64,000 nucleotides of DNA. It comes from RGIG3009 sp045578625. Lineage in GTDB: Bacteria; Bacillota; Clostridia; Oscillospirales; Acutalibacteraceae. Shown in pieces: positions 8,607 to 18,045 of the stretch; within the stretch, counting starts at the first letter, position 1; every line of letters begins with the position of its first letter. The notes beneath the pieces were generated by a model. That model made no database searches, was not told the DNA's origin, and saw only the letters and a program-made list of their open reading frames with translations. The position numbers were made by a program, and so were the translations under genes. The stretch is taken from the NCBI GenBank assembly GCA_045578625.1, contig JAZNKN010000030.1:1-64000 (forward strand), given 5' to 3'.

Positions 8607-9791
8607 ATGAAAGAGTTTGAACTGAAATACGGCTGCAACCCCAATCAGAAGCCGGCCAGGATCTTTATGGACGGCGGCGCCGAGCTGCCGATCGAGATCC
8701 TCAACGGCCGTCCGGGGTTTATCAATTTTCTGGACGCGTTCAACAGCTGGCAGCTCGTCAAAGAGCTGAAAGAGGTTCTGGGTATGCCCGCGGCAACCTC
8801 CTTCAAGCACGTCAGCCCGACCTCGGCAGCCGTCGGTCTGCCGCTGTCCGACAAGCTGAAGAAGGCGTGTTTTGTGGATGACGTGCCGGAGCTGGATGCG
8901 TCTCCGCTCGCTTGCGCCTATGCCCGCGCCCGCGGTACCGACCGTATGTGCTCCTTCGGTGACTGGGTCGCGCTGTCGGACGTGTGCGACGTTACCACAG
9001 CGCGCCTGATCGCCCGCGAGGTGTCGGACGGTGTCATCGCGCCCGGTTATGAGCCGGAGGCGTTGGAGATCCTTAAGAAAAAGCGCAAGGGCGGCTACAA
9101 CGTCGTTCGGATCGATCCCGATTACGTGCCCGCCGAGGTGGAACACAAGCACGTGTTCGGTATCACCTTTGAGCAGGGCCGCAACAACTTCCGCATTGAC
9201 CGTGAACTGCTGTCCAACATTGTGACGCAGAACAAGGAACTGCCCGAATCGGCAGTGCGTGACCTCATTCTTTCGCTCATTACGTTGAAATATACCCAGT
9301 CCAATTCGGTGTGCTATGCGGTGGACGGTCAGGCGATCGGCGTCGGTGCCGGTCAGCAGTCCCGCATCCATTGCACCCGCTTGGCGGGCGGCAAGGCGGA
9401 CACCTGGTTCCTGCGTCAGCACGACAAGGTACTGGCATTGCCGTTCCGCGAGGGTCTCGGTCGTCCCGATCGTGACAACGTCATTGACGGTTACATCAAC
9501 CGTAACGAAGAGGATGTGTGCGCCGACGGCAACTGGCAGAAATACTTTACCCGTCAGCCCGAACCGCTGACCGACGAGGAGATCCGTGCGTATCTCGATA
9601 CTATCGACGGTGTGGCACTGGGTTCGGATGCGTTCTTCCCGTTCAGTGACAACATCGAGCGCGCGTATCGCAGCGGCGTCAGCTACGTGGCGGAGCCGGG
9701 CGGCTCCATCCGTGACGACGCGGTGATCGAGTGCTGCGACAAGTACAACATGATCTGTGCCTTTACCGGCATGCGTCTGTTCCATCATTGA
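8607..9791 (+). CDS. AICAR formyltransferase, stand-alone (PurH transformylase domain only)
   Basis: The enzyme formylates AICAR to FAICAR with 10-formyl-tetrahydrofolate. The 394 residues cover the AICAR transformylase region only. The Lys67-His68 pair in SFKHVSPTSAAVG matches the catalytic Lys-His of PurH. The N-terminal MGS-like cyclohydrolase domain of bifunctional PurH (about 520 residues) is absent, and its job is assigned to the preceding PurO-type gene. It is a type found in clostridia. AICAR arrives from both the purine path and the histidine operon downstream. Confidence 0.93.
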   Translation: MKEFELKYGCNPNQKPARIFMDGGAELPIEILNGRPGFINFLDAFNSWQLVKELKEVLGMPAATSFKHVSPTSAAVGLPLSDKLKKACFVDDVPELDASPLACAYARARGTDRMCSFGDWVALSDVCDVTTARLIAREVSDGVIAPGYEPEALEILKKKRKGGYNVVRIDPDYVPAEVEHKHVFGITFEQGRNNFRIDRELLSNIVTQNKELPESAVRDLILSLITLKYTQSNSVCYAVDGQAIGVGAGQQSRIHCTRLAGGKADTWFLRQHDKVLALPFREGLGRPDRDNVIDGYINRNEEDVCADGNWQKYFTRQPEPLTDEEIRAYLDTIDGVALGSDAFFPFSDNIERAYRSGVSYVAEPGGSIRDDAVIECCDKYNMICAFTGMRLFHH

Positions 9792-9815
9792 TCCATACCG
9801 GAGGAGGAATTCCAA

Positions 9816-11087
9816 GTGAAATTGTTGGTGGTCGGCGGTGGCGGCCGTGAGCATGCCATCATCCGCAAGCTGCGGGAAAATCCCGACGTGACCGAGATCT
9901 ACGCACTGCCGGGCAACGGCGGTATGGCAGCGGATGCCACGTGTGTGGACATCGGTGCCAAGGATATCGACGGTATCGTGCGGTTCGCACGGGAAAACGC
10001 CGTGGATTACGCGGTGGTCGCGCCCGACGATCCCTTGGTGCTGGGCGCGGTCGATGCGCTGGAGGAACAGGGGATCCCTTGCTTCGGTCCGCGTGCCAAC
10101 GCGGCGATCATTGAAGGTAGCAAGGTGTTTTCCAAGCAGCTGATGAAAAAGTACGCGATCCCGACCGCCACCTACGAGGTGTTTGAGGATCTTGAAGCGG
10201 CACTGGTGTATCTGGAGACTGCACCCATCCCCACCGTCATCAAAGCGGACGGTCTGGCGCTCGGCAAGGGCGTTGTTATTGCACAGACGAGGGAAGAGGC
10301 ACAGGATGCCGTTCGCTCCATGATGCAGGACAAGGTGTTCGGCGCCAGCGGCGACCGCATCGTGATCGAAGAATTCCTTACCGGTCCGGAGGTCTCGGTT
10401 CTGGCGTTCACCGACGGTGAGACGTTGGTCCCGATGGTGTCCTCGATGGATCACAAGCGCGCCGGTGACAACGATACCGGCCTCAATACCGGCGGTATGG
10501 GCACCGTCGCTCCCAATCCGTATTATACGGCGGCTGTTGCCGCGGAGTGTATGGAGACGATCTTCCTACCCACTATGCGCGCGATGAACGCCGAGGGACG
10601 CACCTTTAAGGGCTGTCTGTATTTCGGCCTGATGCTCACGCCCGCAGGTCCGAAGGTGATCGAGTACAACTGCCGCTTCGGTGATCCCGAAACGCAGGTC
10701 GTGCTGCCGCTGCTGGAGAGCGATCTGCTCACCGTGATGCAGGCGGTGACCAACGGCACGCTGAAGGACACGGAGGTCACCTTCCGTGATGGCAGCGCCT
10801 GCTGTGTCATTCTGGCCTCTAAGGGCTATCCCGCGGCGTACGACAAGGGCTTGAAGCTGACCATTCCCGCCGAGACAGCACCGCACACGTACGTGGCGGG
10901 TGCCACGTTTGCGGACGGCGAACTGGTCACCAACGGCGGTCGCGTTCTGGGTGTCACAGCGGTAGCGGACACGTTGTCGGAGGCGATAGGGGAAGCCTAC
11001 CGTCTGGCAGACACCGTTTCCTTTGACAATAAGTATTATCGCCGTGATATCGGCGCAAGAGCATTGAAAGCAACGGAGGGCAACTGA
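9816..11087 (+). CDS. purD: Phosphoribosylamine-glycine ligase
   Basis: PurD joins glycine to phosphoribosylamine using ATP, with glycine likely supplied by GlyA downstream. The 423-residue ATP-grasp protein begins with VVGGGGREHAI, contains IKADGLALGKGV for ATP binding, and has NTGGMG and EYNCRFGDPETQ near the metal site. A GGAGGA site lies before the start, which reads GTG-AAA at 9816. The stop codon shares one base with the purL start. Confidence 0.96.
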   Translation: MKLLVVGGGGREHAIIRKLRENPDVTEIYALPGNGGMAADATCVDIGAKDIDGIVRFARENAVDYAVVAPDDPLVLGAVDALEEQGIPCFGPRANAAIIEGSKVFSKQLMKKYAIPTATYEVFEDLEAALVYLETAPIPTVIKADGLALGKGVVIAQTREEAQDAVRSMMQDKVFGASGDRIVIEEFLTGPEVSVLAFTDGETLVPMVSSMDHKRAGDNDTGLNTGGMGTVAPNPYYTAAVAAECMETIFLPTMRAMNAEGRTFKGCLYFGLMLTPAGPKVIEYNCRFGDPETQVVLPLLESDLLTVMQAVTNGTLKDTEVTFRDGSACCVILASKGYPAAYDKGLKLTIPAETAPHTYVAGATFADGELVTNGGRVLGVTAVADTLSEAIGEAYRLADTVSFDNKYYRRDIGARALKATEGN

Positions 11088-14000
11088 TGGTATACCGTGT
11101 ATTTGTAGAAAAGAAACGCGAGCTGGCAAACGAAGCAAAAGCCTTGCTGTCGGATGTCAACGGTCTGTTGGGGATCACCTCGCTGACCGCGGTACGCGTT
11201 ATCAACCGCTATGATGCGGAAAACATTTCGGAGGAGTTGTTTGCCCGCGCAAAGACCACCGTGTTTTCCGAGCCGCAGCTGGATATCGTATCGGAGGAGA
11301 TCGATCTGACCGATGCGACTGTGTTTGCGGTGGAGTATCTGCCGGGTCAGTTTGACCAGCGTGCGGATTCCGCGGCACAGTGCATCCAGATCCTGTCGCA
11401 GGGCGACCGTCCTACCGTGGCTACCGCCAAGGTGTATGCGCTGTATGGCGACCTGACCGCGGCAGAGTTGGCTGAGATCAAAAAATACGTTATCAATCCG
11501 GTGGAGGCTCGCGAAGCGTCTCTGGAAAAGCCCGAAACACTGAAAAGAGAATACACCATCCCGACCGAGGTGCAGACGCTTGAGGGCTTTATCGACCTTG
11601 ACCGCGCCGGTCTGGAGCAGTTTGTTTCATCGTACGGACTGGCCATGGACGCGGACGATATCGCGTTTTGTCAGGCGTATTTCCGTTCCGAAAAGCGGGA
11701 TCCCACCATTACGGAGATCCGTATGATCGACACCTATTGGTCGGATCACTGCCGCCACACCACCTTCCTGACCATCATCGACGACGTCAAGTTCGAGGAT
11801 GAGCTGCTGCAGGCGGCGTACGAGGATTATATCGCAGTTCGCCGCGAGCTTGGTCGTACCAAGCCGATCTGCCTGATGGATCTGGCGACGGTGGCGGTCA
11901 AATGGCTGCGTAAAAACGGCAAGTTGGAAAAGCTGGACGAATCCGAGGAGATCAACGCCTGCACGGTGAAGATCGAGATCGAGGTCGACGGCAAGCCCGA
12001 GCCGTGGCTGCTGCTGTTCAAGAACGAGAACTACAACCATCCCACCGAGATCGAGCCTTTCGGCGGCGCGGCGACCTGCATCGGCGGCGCTATCCGCGAC
12101 CCGCTGTCCGGACGTTCCTATGTGTACGGTGCGATGCGTGTTACCGGCGCGGCCGATCCGCTCAAGCCGGTTTCCGAGACGATCCCCGGCAAGCTGCCGC
12201 AGCGTAAGATCGTGACCACAGCCGCCGCGGGTTATTCCTCCTACGGCAACCAGATCGGTCTGGCGACCGGTATTGTCGATGAGCTGTACCACGACGGCTA
12301 CGCCGCCAAGCGCATGGAGATCGGCGCAGTCGTTGCCGCAGCTCCGGCTGCCAACGTTCGCCGCGAGCGCCCCGATCCGGGTGATATCGTGATCCTGCTC
12401 GGCGGCAGCACCGGCCGTGACGGCATCGGCGGTGCGACCGGCTCATCCAAGGCGCACAACGCCCATTCGGTGGAGACCTGCGGCGCGGAGGTGCAGAAGG
12501 GCAACGCTCCCGAGGAGCGTAAACTGCAGCGCCTGTTCCGCAACCCGATCGCGTGCCGTATGATCAAGCGTTGTAACGACTTCGGTGCCGGCGGCGTGTC
12601 GGTGGCGATCGGTGAATTGGCCGACGGTCTGGAGATCGATCTGAATGCCGTGCCGAAGAAGTACGAGGGTCTGGACGGCACGGAGCTCGCGATCAGCGAA
12701 TCGCAGGAGCGTATGGCGGTCGTCGTCGAGGCCAAGGACGTTGACGGCTTCCTGGCACTCGCTGCTGAGGAAAACCTGCAGGCTCGTCCGGTCGCCGTGG
12801 TGCGCGCAGAGCCCCGTCTGGTCATGAACTGGAACGGCAAACGCATCGTGGATATCAGCCGTGAATTTTTGAATTCCAACGGTGCTGAAAAGCACGTGGT
12901 TATCACGCCGGAAAAGGCGGTCACGCCGCACCGTGAGGTGTCCGGCGGCTTCAAGGAAAATTACACCGCTCTGGCGGCGGATCTCAACGTTTGCTCCAAG
13001 CGCGGTCTGTCCGAGCGTTTCGACTCCACCATCGGTGCCGGCACGGTGCTGATGCCGTTCGGCGGCAAGAATCAGCTCACGCCGATCCAAGCGATGGTGC
13101 AGAAGGTGTCGGTCGAGCAAGGCCACACCAACGATTGTTCGTTTATGTCTTGGGGCTACAATCCCTTTGTGGCAGAGCAGAGTCCGTACCACGGCGCGTA
13201 TCTCGCGGTCGTGGAATCGGTCAGCAAGCTGATCGCTTCGGGCGCGTCCTTTGAGGACGTCTACCTGACCTTCCAGGAATATTTCGAGCGTCCCGGCAAG
13301 GACGGTAAGCGTTGGGGCAAGCCGCTGGCAGCCCTGCTCGGTGCGTTCCGCGCGCAGCGTGAGCTCGGTATCGGCTCCATCGGCGGCAAGGATTCCATGA
13401 GCGGCTCGTTCGAGGATCTGGACGTACCGCCCACATTGGTCTCTTTTGCCGTGACCACCGGCAAGACCGACGAGGTCGTTTCTCCCGAATTTAAGGTAGC
13501 CGGCAACCGCGTGATCTGCCTGTGTCCGGAGCAGGACGAAAACGGCCTACCCAAGACGGCATCGCTGCTTGCGACCTTCGATAAGGTCACCGCGCTGCTG
13601 CGCAGCGGCAAGGCGGTGTCCTGCTACACGCCGGGCTTCGGTGGCATCGGTGAAGCGGTGATGAAGATGTGCTTCGGCAACGGTCTGGGCTTCCGCTACG
13701 ATGCGACGATGACGGTGGCAGATATCTTTGATTATTGCTACGGCGCCTTCCTGCTCGAAGTGACCGAGGAGGTTCCGGGTGCGCAGGTTATCGGTGCGGT
13801 CACCGACGACGGCTGTATCTCGTTGGATGATGACCGCCTTGTACTGAACGAGCTGCTCGGCATTTACGAGGATAAGTTGGAAAGTGTATACAGCTGCAAC
13901 ATTCCGGACAGCAACGGCCCGATGGAGACCTTCAGCTACATTGCCGGTCAGCGCGTGGCACCCGCCATCAAGGTGGCAAAGCCAAAGGTGCTGATTCCCG

Positions 14001-14776
14001 CTTTCCCGGGTACCAACTGCGAATACGATAGCGCGAAAGCCATGCGTGACGCGGGTGCCGATCCCGAGATCGTGGTCATTAAGAACCTGACCGCCGCCGG
14101 CATTCAGGCGAGCGTGGAGGAGTTTGCACAGAAGCTGAAGAACGCCCAGATGGTATTCATCCCCGGCGGCTTCTCCGGCGGCGACGAACCGGACGGCAGC
14201 GGCAAGTTTATCACCGCATTCTTCCGCAATGCCGCGGTCAAGGAAGGCGTTACCGATCTGCTGGATCACCGCGACGGTCTGATGTGCGGTATCTGCAACG
14301 GCTTCCAAGCGCTCATCAAGCTGGGCCTCGTGCCGTACGGCAAGATCATCGATACCGATGAGACCTGCCCGACGCTGACCTTCAATACCATTGCGCGTCA
14401 CCAGTCCCGCATCGTGCGGACACGCGTGGCGTCCAACAAGTCGCCGTGGCTGGCGCTGACCAACGTGGGCGATATTTACAACGTGCCGATCTCGCACGGT
14501 GAGGGTCGTTTCCTCGCCGATGAGGCGCTGATCCGCAAACTGGCCGAGAACGGTCAGATCGCCACTCAGTATGTGGATGCCGCGGGCAACGCGACCGGCG
14601 ACGTTCACTACAACCCGAATGACTCGCTGTTTGCGATCGAGGGCATCACCTCGCCGGATGGCCGCGTGTTCGGTAAGATGGGTCACAGCGAACGTATCGG
14701 CTCCGGTCTGTACCGCAACGTGCCGGGTGACTATGAGATCCGTATGTTTGAATCCGCAGTAAACTACTTCCGTTGA
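11087..14776 (+). CDS. purL: Phosphoribosylformylglycinamidine synthase, full-length single-chain type
   Basis: PurL converts FGAR to FGAM using glutamine and ATP. At 1229 residues it is the large form in which synthetase and glutaminase are fused. The order is an N-terminal PurS-like region, two AIRS-type ATP halves (SDHCRHTTF, then GGKDSMSGSF), and a C-terminal class I amidotransferase with nucleophile Cys1070 in GICNGFQ and the SHGEGRF segment. This differs from the split purS-purQ-purL set of Bacillus. It overlaps purD by one base. Confidence 0.97.
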   Translation: MVYRVFVEKKRELANEAKALLSDVNGLLGITSLTAVRVINRYDAENISEELFARAKTTVFSEPQLDIVSEEIDLTDATVFAVEYLPGQFDQRADSAAQCIQILSQGDRPTVATAKVYALYGDLTAAELAEIKKYVINPVEAREASLEKPETLKREYTIPTEVQTLEGFIDLDRAGLEQFVSSYGLAMDADDIAFCQAYFRSEKRDPTITEIRMIDTYWSDHCRHTTFLTIIDDVKFEDELLQAAYEDYIAVRRELGRTKPICLMDLATVAVKWLRKNGKLEKLDESEEINACTVKIEIEVDGKPEPWLLLFKNENYNHPTEIEPFGGAATCIGGAIRDPLSGRSYVYGAMRVTGAADPLKPVSETIPGKLPQRKIVTTAAAGYSSYGNQIGLATGIVDELYHDGYAAKRMEIGAVVAAAPAANVRRERPDPGDIVILLGGSTGRDGIGGATGSSKAHNAHSVETCGAEVQKGNAPEERKLQRLFRNPIACRMIKRCNDFGAGGVSVAIGELADGLEIDLNAVPKKYEGLDGTELAISESQERMAVVVEAKDVDGFLALAAEENLQARPVAVVRAEPRLVMNWNGKRIVDISREFLNSNGAEKHVVITPEKAVTPHREVSGGFKENYTALAADLNVCSKRGLSERFDSTIGAGTVLMPFGGKNQLTPIQAMVQKVSVEQGHTNDCSFMSWGYNPFVAEQSPYHGAYLAVVESVSKLIASGASFEDVYLTFQEYFERPGKDGKRWGKPLAALLGAFRAQRELGIGSIGGKDSMSGSFEDLDVPPTLVSFAVTTGKTDEVVSPEFKVAGNRVICLCPEQDENGLPKTASLLATFDKVTALLRSGKAVSCYTPGFGGIGEAVMKMCFGNGLGFRYDATMTVADIFDYCYGAFLLEVTEEVPGAQVIGAVTDDGCISLDDDRLVLNELLGIYEDKLESVYSCNIPDSNGPMETFSYIAGQRVAPAIKVAKPKVLIPAFPGTNCEYDSAKAMRDAGADPEIVVIKNLTAAGIQASVEEFAQKLKNAQMVFIPGGFSGGDEPDGSGKFITAFFRNAAVKEGVTDLLDHRDGLMCGICNGFQALIKLGLVPYGKIIDTDETCPTLTFNTIARHQSRIVRTRVASNKSPWLALTNVGDIYNVPISHGEGRFLADEALIRKLAENGQIATQYVDAAGNATGDVHYNPNDSLFAIEGITSPDGRVFGKMGHSERIGSGLYRNVPGDYEIRMFESAVNYFR

Positions 14777-14796
14777 GAGAATGGGGAGGAACGGAC

Positions 14797-16032
14797 TTGA
14801 ACTTTTTTGAAGAACTGAAAAATTATGATCCCGCTGTTGCCGACGCTTGCCATCTGGAGCTGGAGCGTCAGCAGCACAATATCGAGCTGATCGCCTCGGA
14901 AAACATCGTTTCCAAGGCGGTACTGCTCGCGGCCGGCGGCGTGCTGACCAACAAATACGCCGAGGGCTACCCGGGCAAGCGCTACTACGGCGGTTGCCAG
15001 TGCGTGGATATCGTGGAGGACATTGCCCGCGAGCGCGCCAAGCAGTTGTTCGGCGCGGAGCACGCCAACGTACAGCCGCACAGCGGCGCCAACGCCAATC
15101 TGGCGGTGTTCTTTGCGCTGCTGCAGCCCGGTGACACCGTGATGGGCATGAACCTCCAGCAGGGCGGTCACCTGTCGCACGGCTCGCCAGTCAACATCTC
15201 CGGCAAGTATTTTAACGTCGTTCCCTACGGTGTCAGTGAGGACACTGAAATGATCGACTACGACGAGATGCGCCGCATTGCACTGGAGTGCAAGCCGAAG
15301 CTGATCGTGGTCGGCGCGAGCGCGTATTCCCGCGTCATCGATTTCCCACGCTGCCGTGAGATCGCGGACGAGGTCGGCGCGTACCTGATGGTGGATATGG
15401 CGCACATCGCCGGTCTGATCGCGGCGGGCGTGCATCCGTCTCCGGTGCCGTACGCCGACGTGGTGACCACTACCACGCACAAGACCCTACGCGGCCCGCG
15501 CGGCGGTATGATCCTGTGCCGCGAAGCACTCGCGAAGCAGATCGATAAGGCCGTGTTTCCCGGTACGCAGGGCGGCCCGCTGATGCACATCATTGCCGCT
15601 AAGGCGGTGGCGCTCGGCGAGGCTCTCACCGATGAGTTCCGCACCTATCAGCAGCAGGTCGTGAAAAACGCGGCGGCACTGTGCCGCGGTCTGACCGACC
15701 GTGGGCTGAAGGTCGTCTCCGGCGGTACGGATAACCACCTCATCCTTCTCAAGCTTCTGGACACCGGTGTGACCGGCAAGGAGCTGGAGCACCGTCTGGA
15801 CGAGGTGCATATCACCGCCAACAAGAACACCATCCCCAACGATCCGCAAAGCCCGTTCGTGACCAGTGGTCTGCGTCTGGGCAGCCCGGCTGTTACCACG
15901 CGCGGCTTCGGCGAAGCCGAGATGGAGCTGATCGCCGGTTGGATCTACGACACCATTTATGACTTTGAGAACAGCCGCGAGCGCATCAGCCGCGAGGTTC
16001 AGGCGCTCTGCGAAAAATTCCCGATCTACTAA
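14797..16032 (+). CDS. glyA: Serine hydroxymethyltransferase
   Basis: GlyA converts serine and tetrahydrofolate to glycine and methylene-tetrahydrofolate, giving both glycine for PurD and one-carbon units. The 411-residue PLP enzyme has NIELIASEN at the N-terminus and the PLP lysine in TTTHKTLRGPRGG. I place the start at TTG 14797, six bases after GGGGAGGA; an in-frame TTG at 14773 has no ribosome site and lies in the end of purL. The fold and length are standard. Confidence 0.95.
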   Translation: MNFFEELKNYDPAVADACHLELERQQHNIELIASENIVSKAVLLAAGGVLTNKYAEGYPGKRYYGGCQCVDIVEDIARERAKQLFGAEHANVQPHSGANANLAVFFALLQPGDTVMGMNLQQGGHLSHGSPVNISGKYFNVVPYGVSEDTEMIDYDEMRRIALECKPKLIVVGASAYSRVIDFPRCREIADEVGAYLMVDMAHIAGLIAAGVHPSPVPYADVVTTTTHKTLRGPRGGMILCREALAKQIDKAVFPGTQGGPLMHIIAAKAVALGEALTDEFRTYQQQVVKNAAALCRGLTDRGLKVVSGGTDNHLILLKLLDTGVTGKELEHRLDEVHITANKNTIPNDPQSPFVTSGLRLGSPAVTTRGFGEAEMELIAGWIYDTIYDFENSRERISREVQALCEKFPIY

Positions 16033-16049
16033 CAAAGGAAGTGGCAGAC

Positions 16050-17726
16050 ATGGCATATTTGTCCGACATTGAGATCGCGCAGGCTTGCGAAATGAAGCCC
16101 ATTGCCGCGATCGCCGAAACGGCAAAGATCGACAAAAAATACTGGGAGCCTTATGGCACCTACAAGGCCAAGATCGATCCCGCGTTGCTCAAGGAGACTG
16201 ATCGCAAGGACGGCAAGCTGATTCTGGTGACCGCCATCACCCCCACGCCGGCAGGCGAGGGCAAGACGACCACCACCATCGGCTTGGCAGACGGTCTGCG
16301 CCGCATCGGCAAGGACGTCACCGTTGCACTGCGTGAGCCGTCACTCGGGCCGGTATTCGGTGTTAAGGGCGGTGCCGCCGGCGGCGGTTACGCTCAGGTC
16401 GTTCCGATGGAGGATATCAACCTCCACTTCACCGGTGACTTCCACGCCATCGGTGCCGCGAACAATCTGCTGGCGGCGATGTTGGATAACCATATCCAGC
16501 AGGGCAACAAGCTTGGCATCGACGTGCGCAAGATCACCTGGAAGCGCTGCGTGGATATGAACGACCGTCAGCTCCGTTTCGTCATCGACGGTATGGGCGG
16601 CAAAGCCAACGGCGTACCGCGTGAGGACGGCTTTGACATTACGGTGGCAAGCGAGATCATGGCGGTGCTGTGCCTGTCGGATTCCATCACCGATCTAAAG
16701 GATCGCTTGTCTCGCATCATCGTCGGCTACACCTACGATGACCGTCCGGTCACCTGCGGCGAGCTGAAGGCAGCCGGTGCGATGACCGCATTGCTCAAGG
16801 ATGCGATCAAGCCCAATCTGGTGCAGACTCTGGAGGGTACACCGGCATTTGTTCACGGCGGCCCGTTTGCGAACATTGCTCACGGCTGCAATTCGGTCAT
16901 GGCGACCCGTCTGGCGCTCAAAATGGGCGACTACACCGTGACTGAGGCCGGCTTCGGTGCCGATCTGGGTGCGGAAAAGTTCCTGGATATCAAGTGTCGT
17001 ATGGCGGGGTTGACCCCCGACGCGGTCGTGGTGGTCGCCACCGTTCGTGCACTCAAGATGCACGGCGGTCTGGCGAAGAACCAGCTTGGGGAAGAGGATC
17101 TGGGCGCATTGGAGCGCGGCATCCCGAACCTGCTGCGCCACGTCTCCAACATTAAAAACGTCTATCAGCTGCCCTGTGTGGTAGCGGTCAACCGTTTCCC
17201 GACCGATACCGATGCCGAGATCGATTTCATCATCGGCAAGTGCCGCGAGCTGGGTGTCAACACCGTGCTGTCCACCGTGTGGGCAGAGGGCGGCCGTGGC
17301 GGCGAAGCGCTGGCGCGTGAGGTCGTGCGTTTGTGTGAGGAAGAGCAGGGCAACTTCACCTTCTCGTATGAGCTGGACGGCACCATTGAGGATAAGATCA
17401 CGGCGGTCGTGCAGAAGGTCTACGGCGGCGACGGGATCACCGTGCTGCCGGCGGCGAAAAAGCAGATCGCACAGCTGACCGCATTGGGCTTTGATAAACT
17501 GCCGGTATGTATTGCGAAAACGCAGTACAGTTTCTCGGATGACCCCACCAAATTGGGCGCTCCCGAGAACTTCACGGTAACGGTCAAGAACGTCAAGGTG
17601 TCGGCGGGTGCCGGCTTTCTGGTCGTGCTGACCGGCGATATTCTCACGATGCCCGGTCTGCCCAAGGTTCCGGCAGCGGAGGCGATCGACGTAGACGAAA
17701 ACGGTCGCATCACCGGTCTATTCTGA
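16050..17726 (+). CDS. fhs: Formate-tetrahydrofolate ligase
   Basis: Fhs makes 10-formyl-tetrahydrofolate from formate with ATP, the cofactor needed by PurN and the AICAR transformylase encoded above. The 558 residues match the family, with the P-loop TPAGEGKTTTT and the segment REPSLGPVFGVKGGAAGGG. ATG 16050 is preceded by AAAGGAAG at a suitable distance; the GTG at 16041 is less likely. It closes the purine operon, and its presence fits the riboswitch class upstream. Confidence 0.97.
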   Translation: MAYLSDIEIAQACEMKPIAAIAETAKIDKKYWEPYGTYKAKIDPALLKETDRKDGKLILVTAITPTPAGEGKTTTTIGLADGLRRIGKDVTVALREPSLGPVFGVKGGAAGGGYAQVVPMEDINLHFTGDFHAIGAANNLLAAMLDNHIQQGNKLGIDVRKITWKRCVDMNDRQLRFVIDGMGGKANGVPREDGFDITVASEIMAVLCLSDSITDLKDRLSRIIVGYTYDDRPVTCGELKAAGAMTALLKDAIKPNLVQTLEGTPAFVHGGPFANIAHGCNSVMATRLALKMGDYTVTEAGFGADLGAEKFLDIKCRMAGLTPDAVVVVATVRALKMHGGLAKNQLGEEDLGALERGIPNLLRHVSNIKNVYQLPCVVAVNRFPTDTDAEIDFIIGKCRELGVNTVLSTVWAEGGRGGEALAREVVRLCEEEQGNFTFSYELDGTIEDKITAVVQKVYGGDGITVLPAAKKQIAQLTALGFDKLPVCIAKTQYSFSDDPTKLGAPENFTVTVKNVKVSAGAGFLVVLTGDILTMPGLPKVPAAEAIDVDENGRITGLF

Positions 17727-17734
17727 CAAGAGGC

Positions 17735-17763
17735 TTGACAAGTGTCTGCTGATGTGTTAGAAT
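17735..17763 (+). promoter_or_regulatory. Promoter of the lysine operon
   Basis: TTGACA (17735-17740) and TAGAAT (17758-17763) are 17 bases apart. The start point falls just before the lysine aptamer. Confidence 0.78.
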
Positions 17764-17784
17764 GCAAGCAAATCACATACTGAA

Positions 17785-17950
17785 TGATAGAGGCGCACTT
17801 AACAAACAGTACCGTGCCGTCGGGTCGTGAGGCCGGCTGCCACAGCCGCAAGGGAAAGGTGTGAGTGCCGAAGTGAGCATCGTGGCGGGTGCTTGGCTGG
17901 CAGCATGGGAAACACCCATGATGTTGTCGCAGCAATGCGGAGAGCTATCG
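17785..17950 (+). promoter_or_regulatory. Lysine riboswitch (L box)
   Basis: The 166-base leader has L-box hallmarks: a closing stem GATAG (17786-17790) with CTATC (17945-17949), the conserved AGAGGCGCACTT entry and AGTA, the AAGGGAAAGGTGTGAG...GCCGAAG element, and the exit GCGGAGAGCTATC. The intervening hairpins (GGCCGGCTGCCACAGCC region and CATGGGAAACACCCATG) fit the five-way junction. It precedes dapA and should shut the operon off when lysine is high. Confidence 0.92.
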
Positions 17951-17982
17951 ACCTCAACGGATCCCCTTGGGTTTGTTTTCCG

Positions 17983-18019
17983 GAGATAGCCTTTGCTTGC
18001 GCGTTGGCTATCTCTTTTT
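17983..18019 (+). terminator. Terminator of the lysine riboswitch
   Basis: GAGATAGCC (17983-17991) pairs with GGCTATCTC (18006-18014), followed by TTTTT. The CTATC strand can alternatively compete with the aptamer stem, giving lysine-dependent attenuation. Confidence 0.88.
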
Positions 18020-18045
18020 ATTCAGCAAAGAGGGAGAACGATCTA

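Noticed and set aside
17827..18045. In-frame extension of dapA through the lysine riboswitch
   Set aside because: The stretch folds as an L-box aptamer plus terminator, and a good ribosome site stands before ATG 18046.
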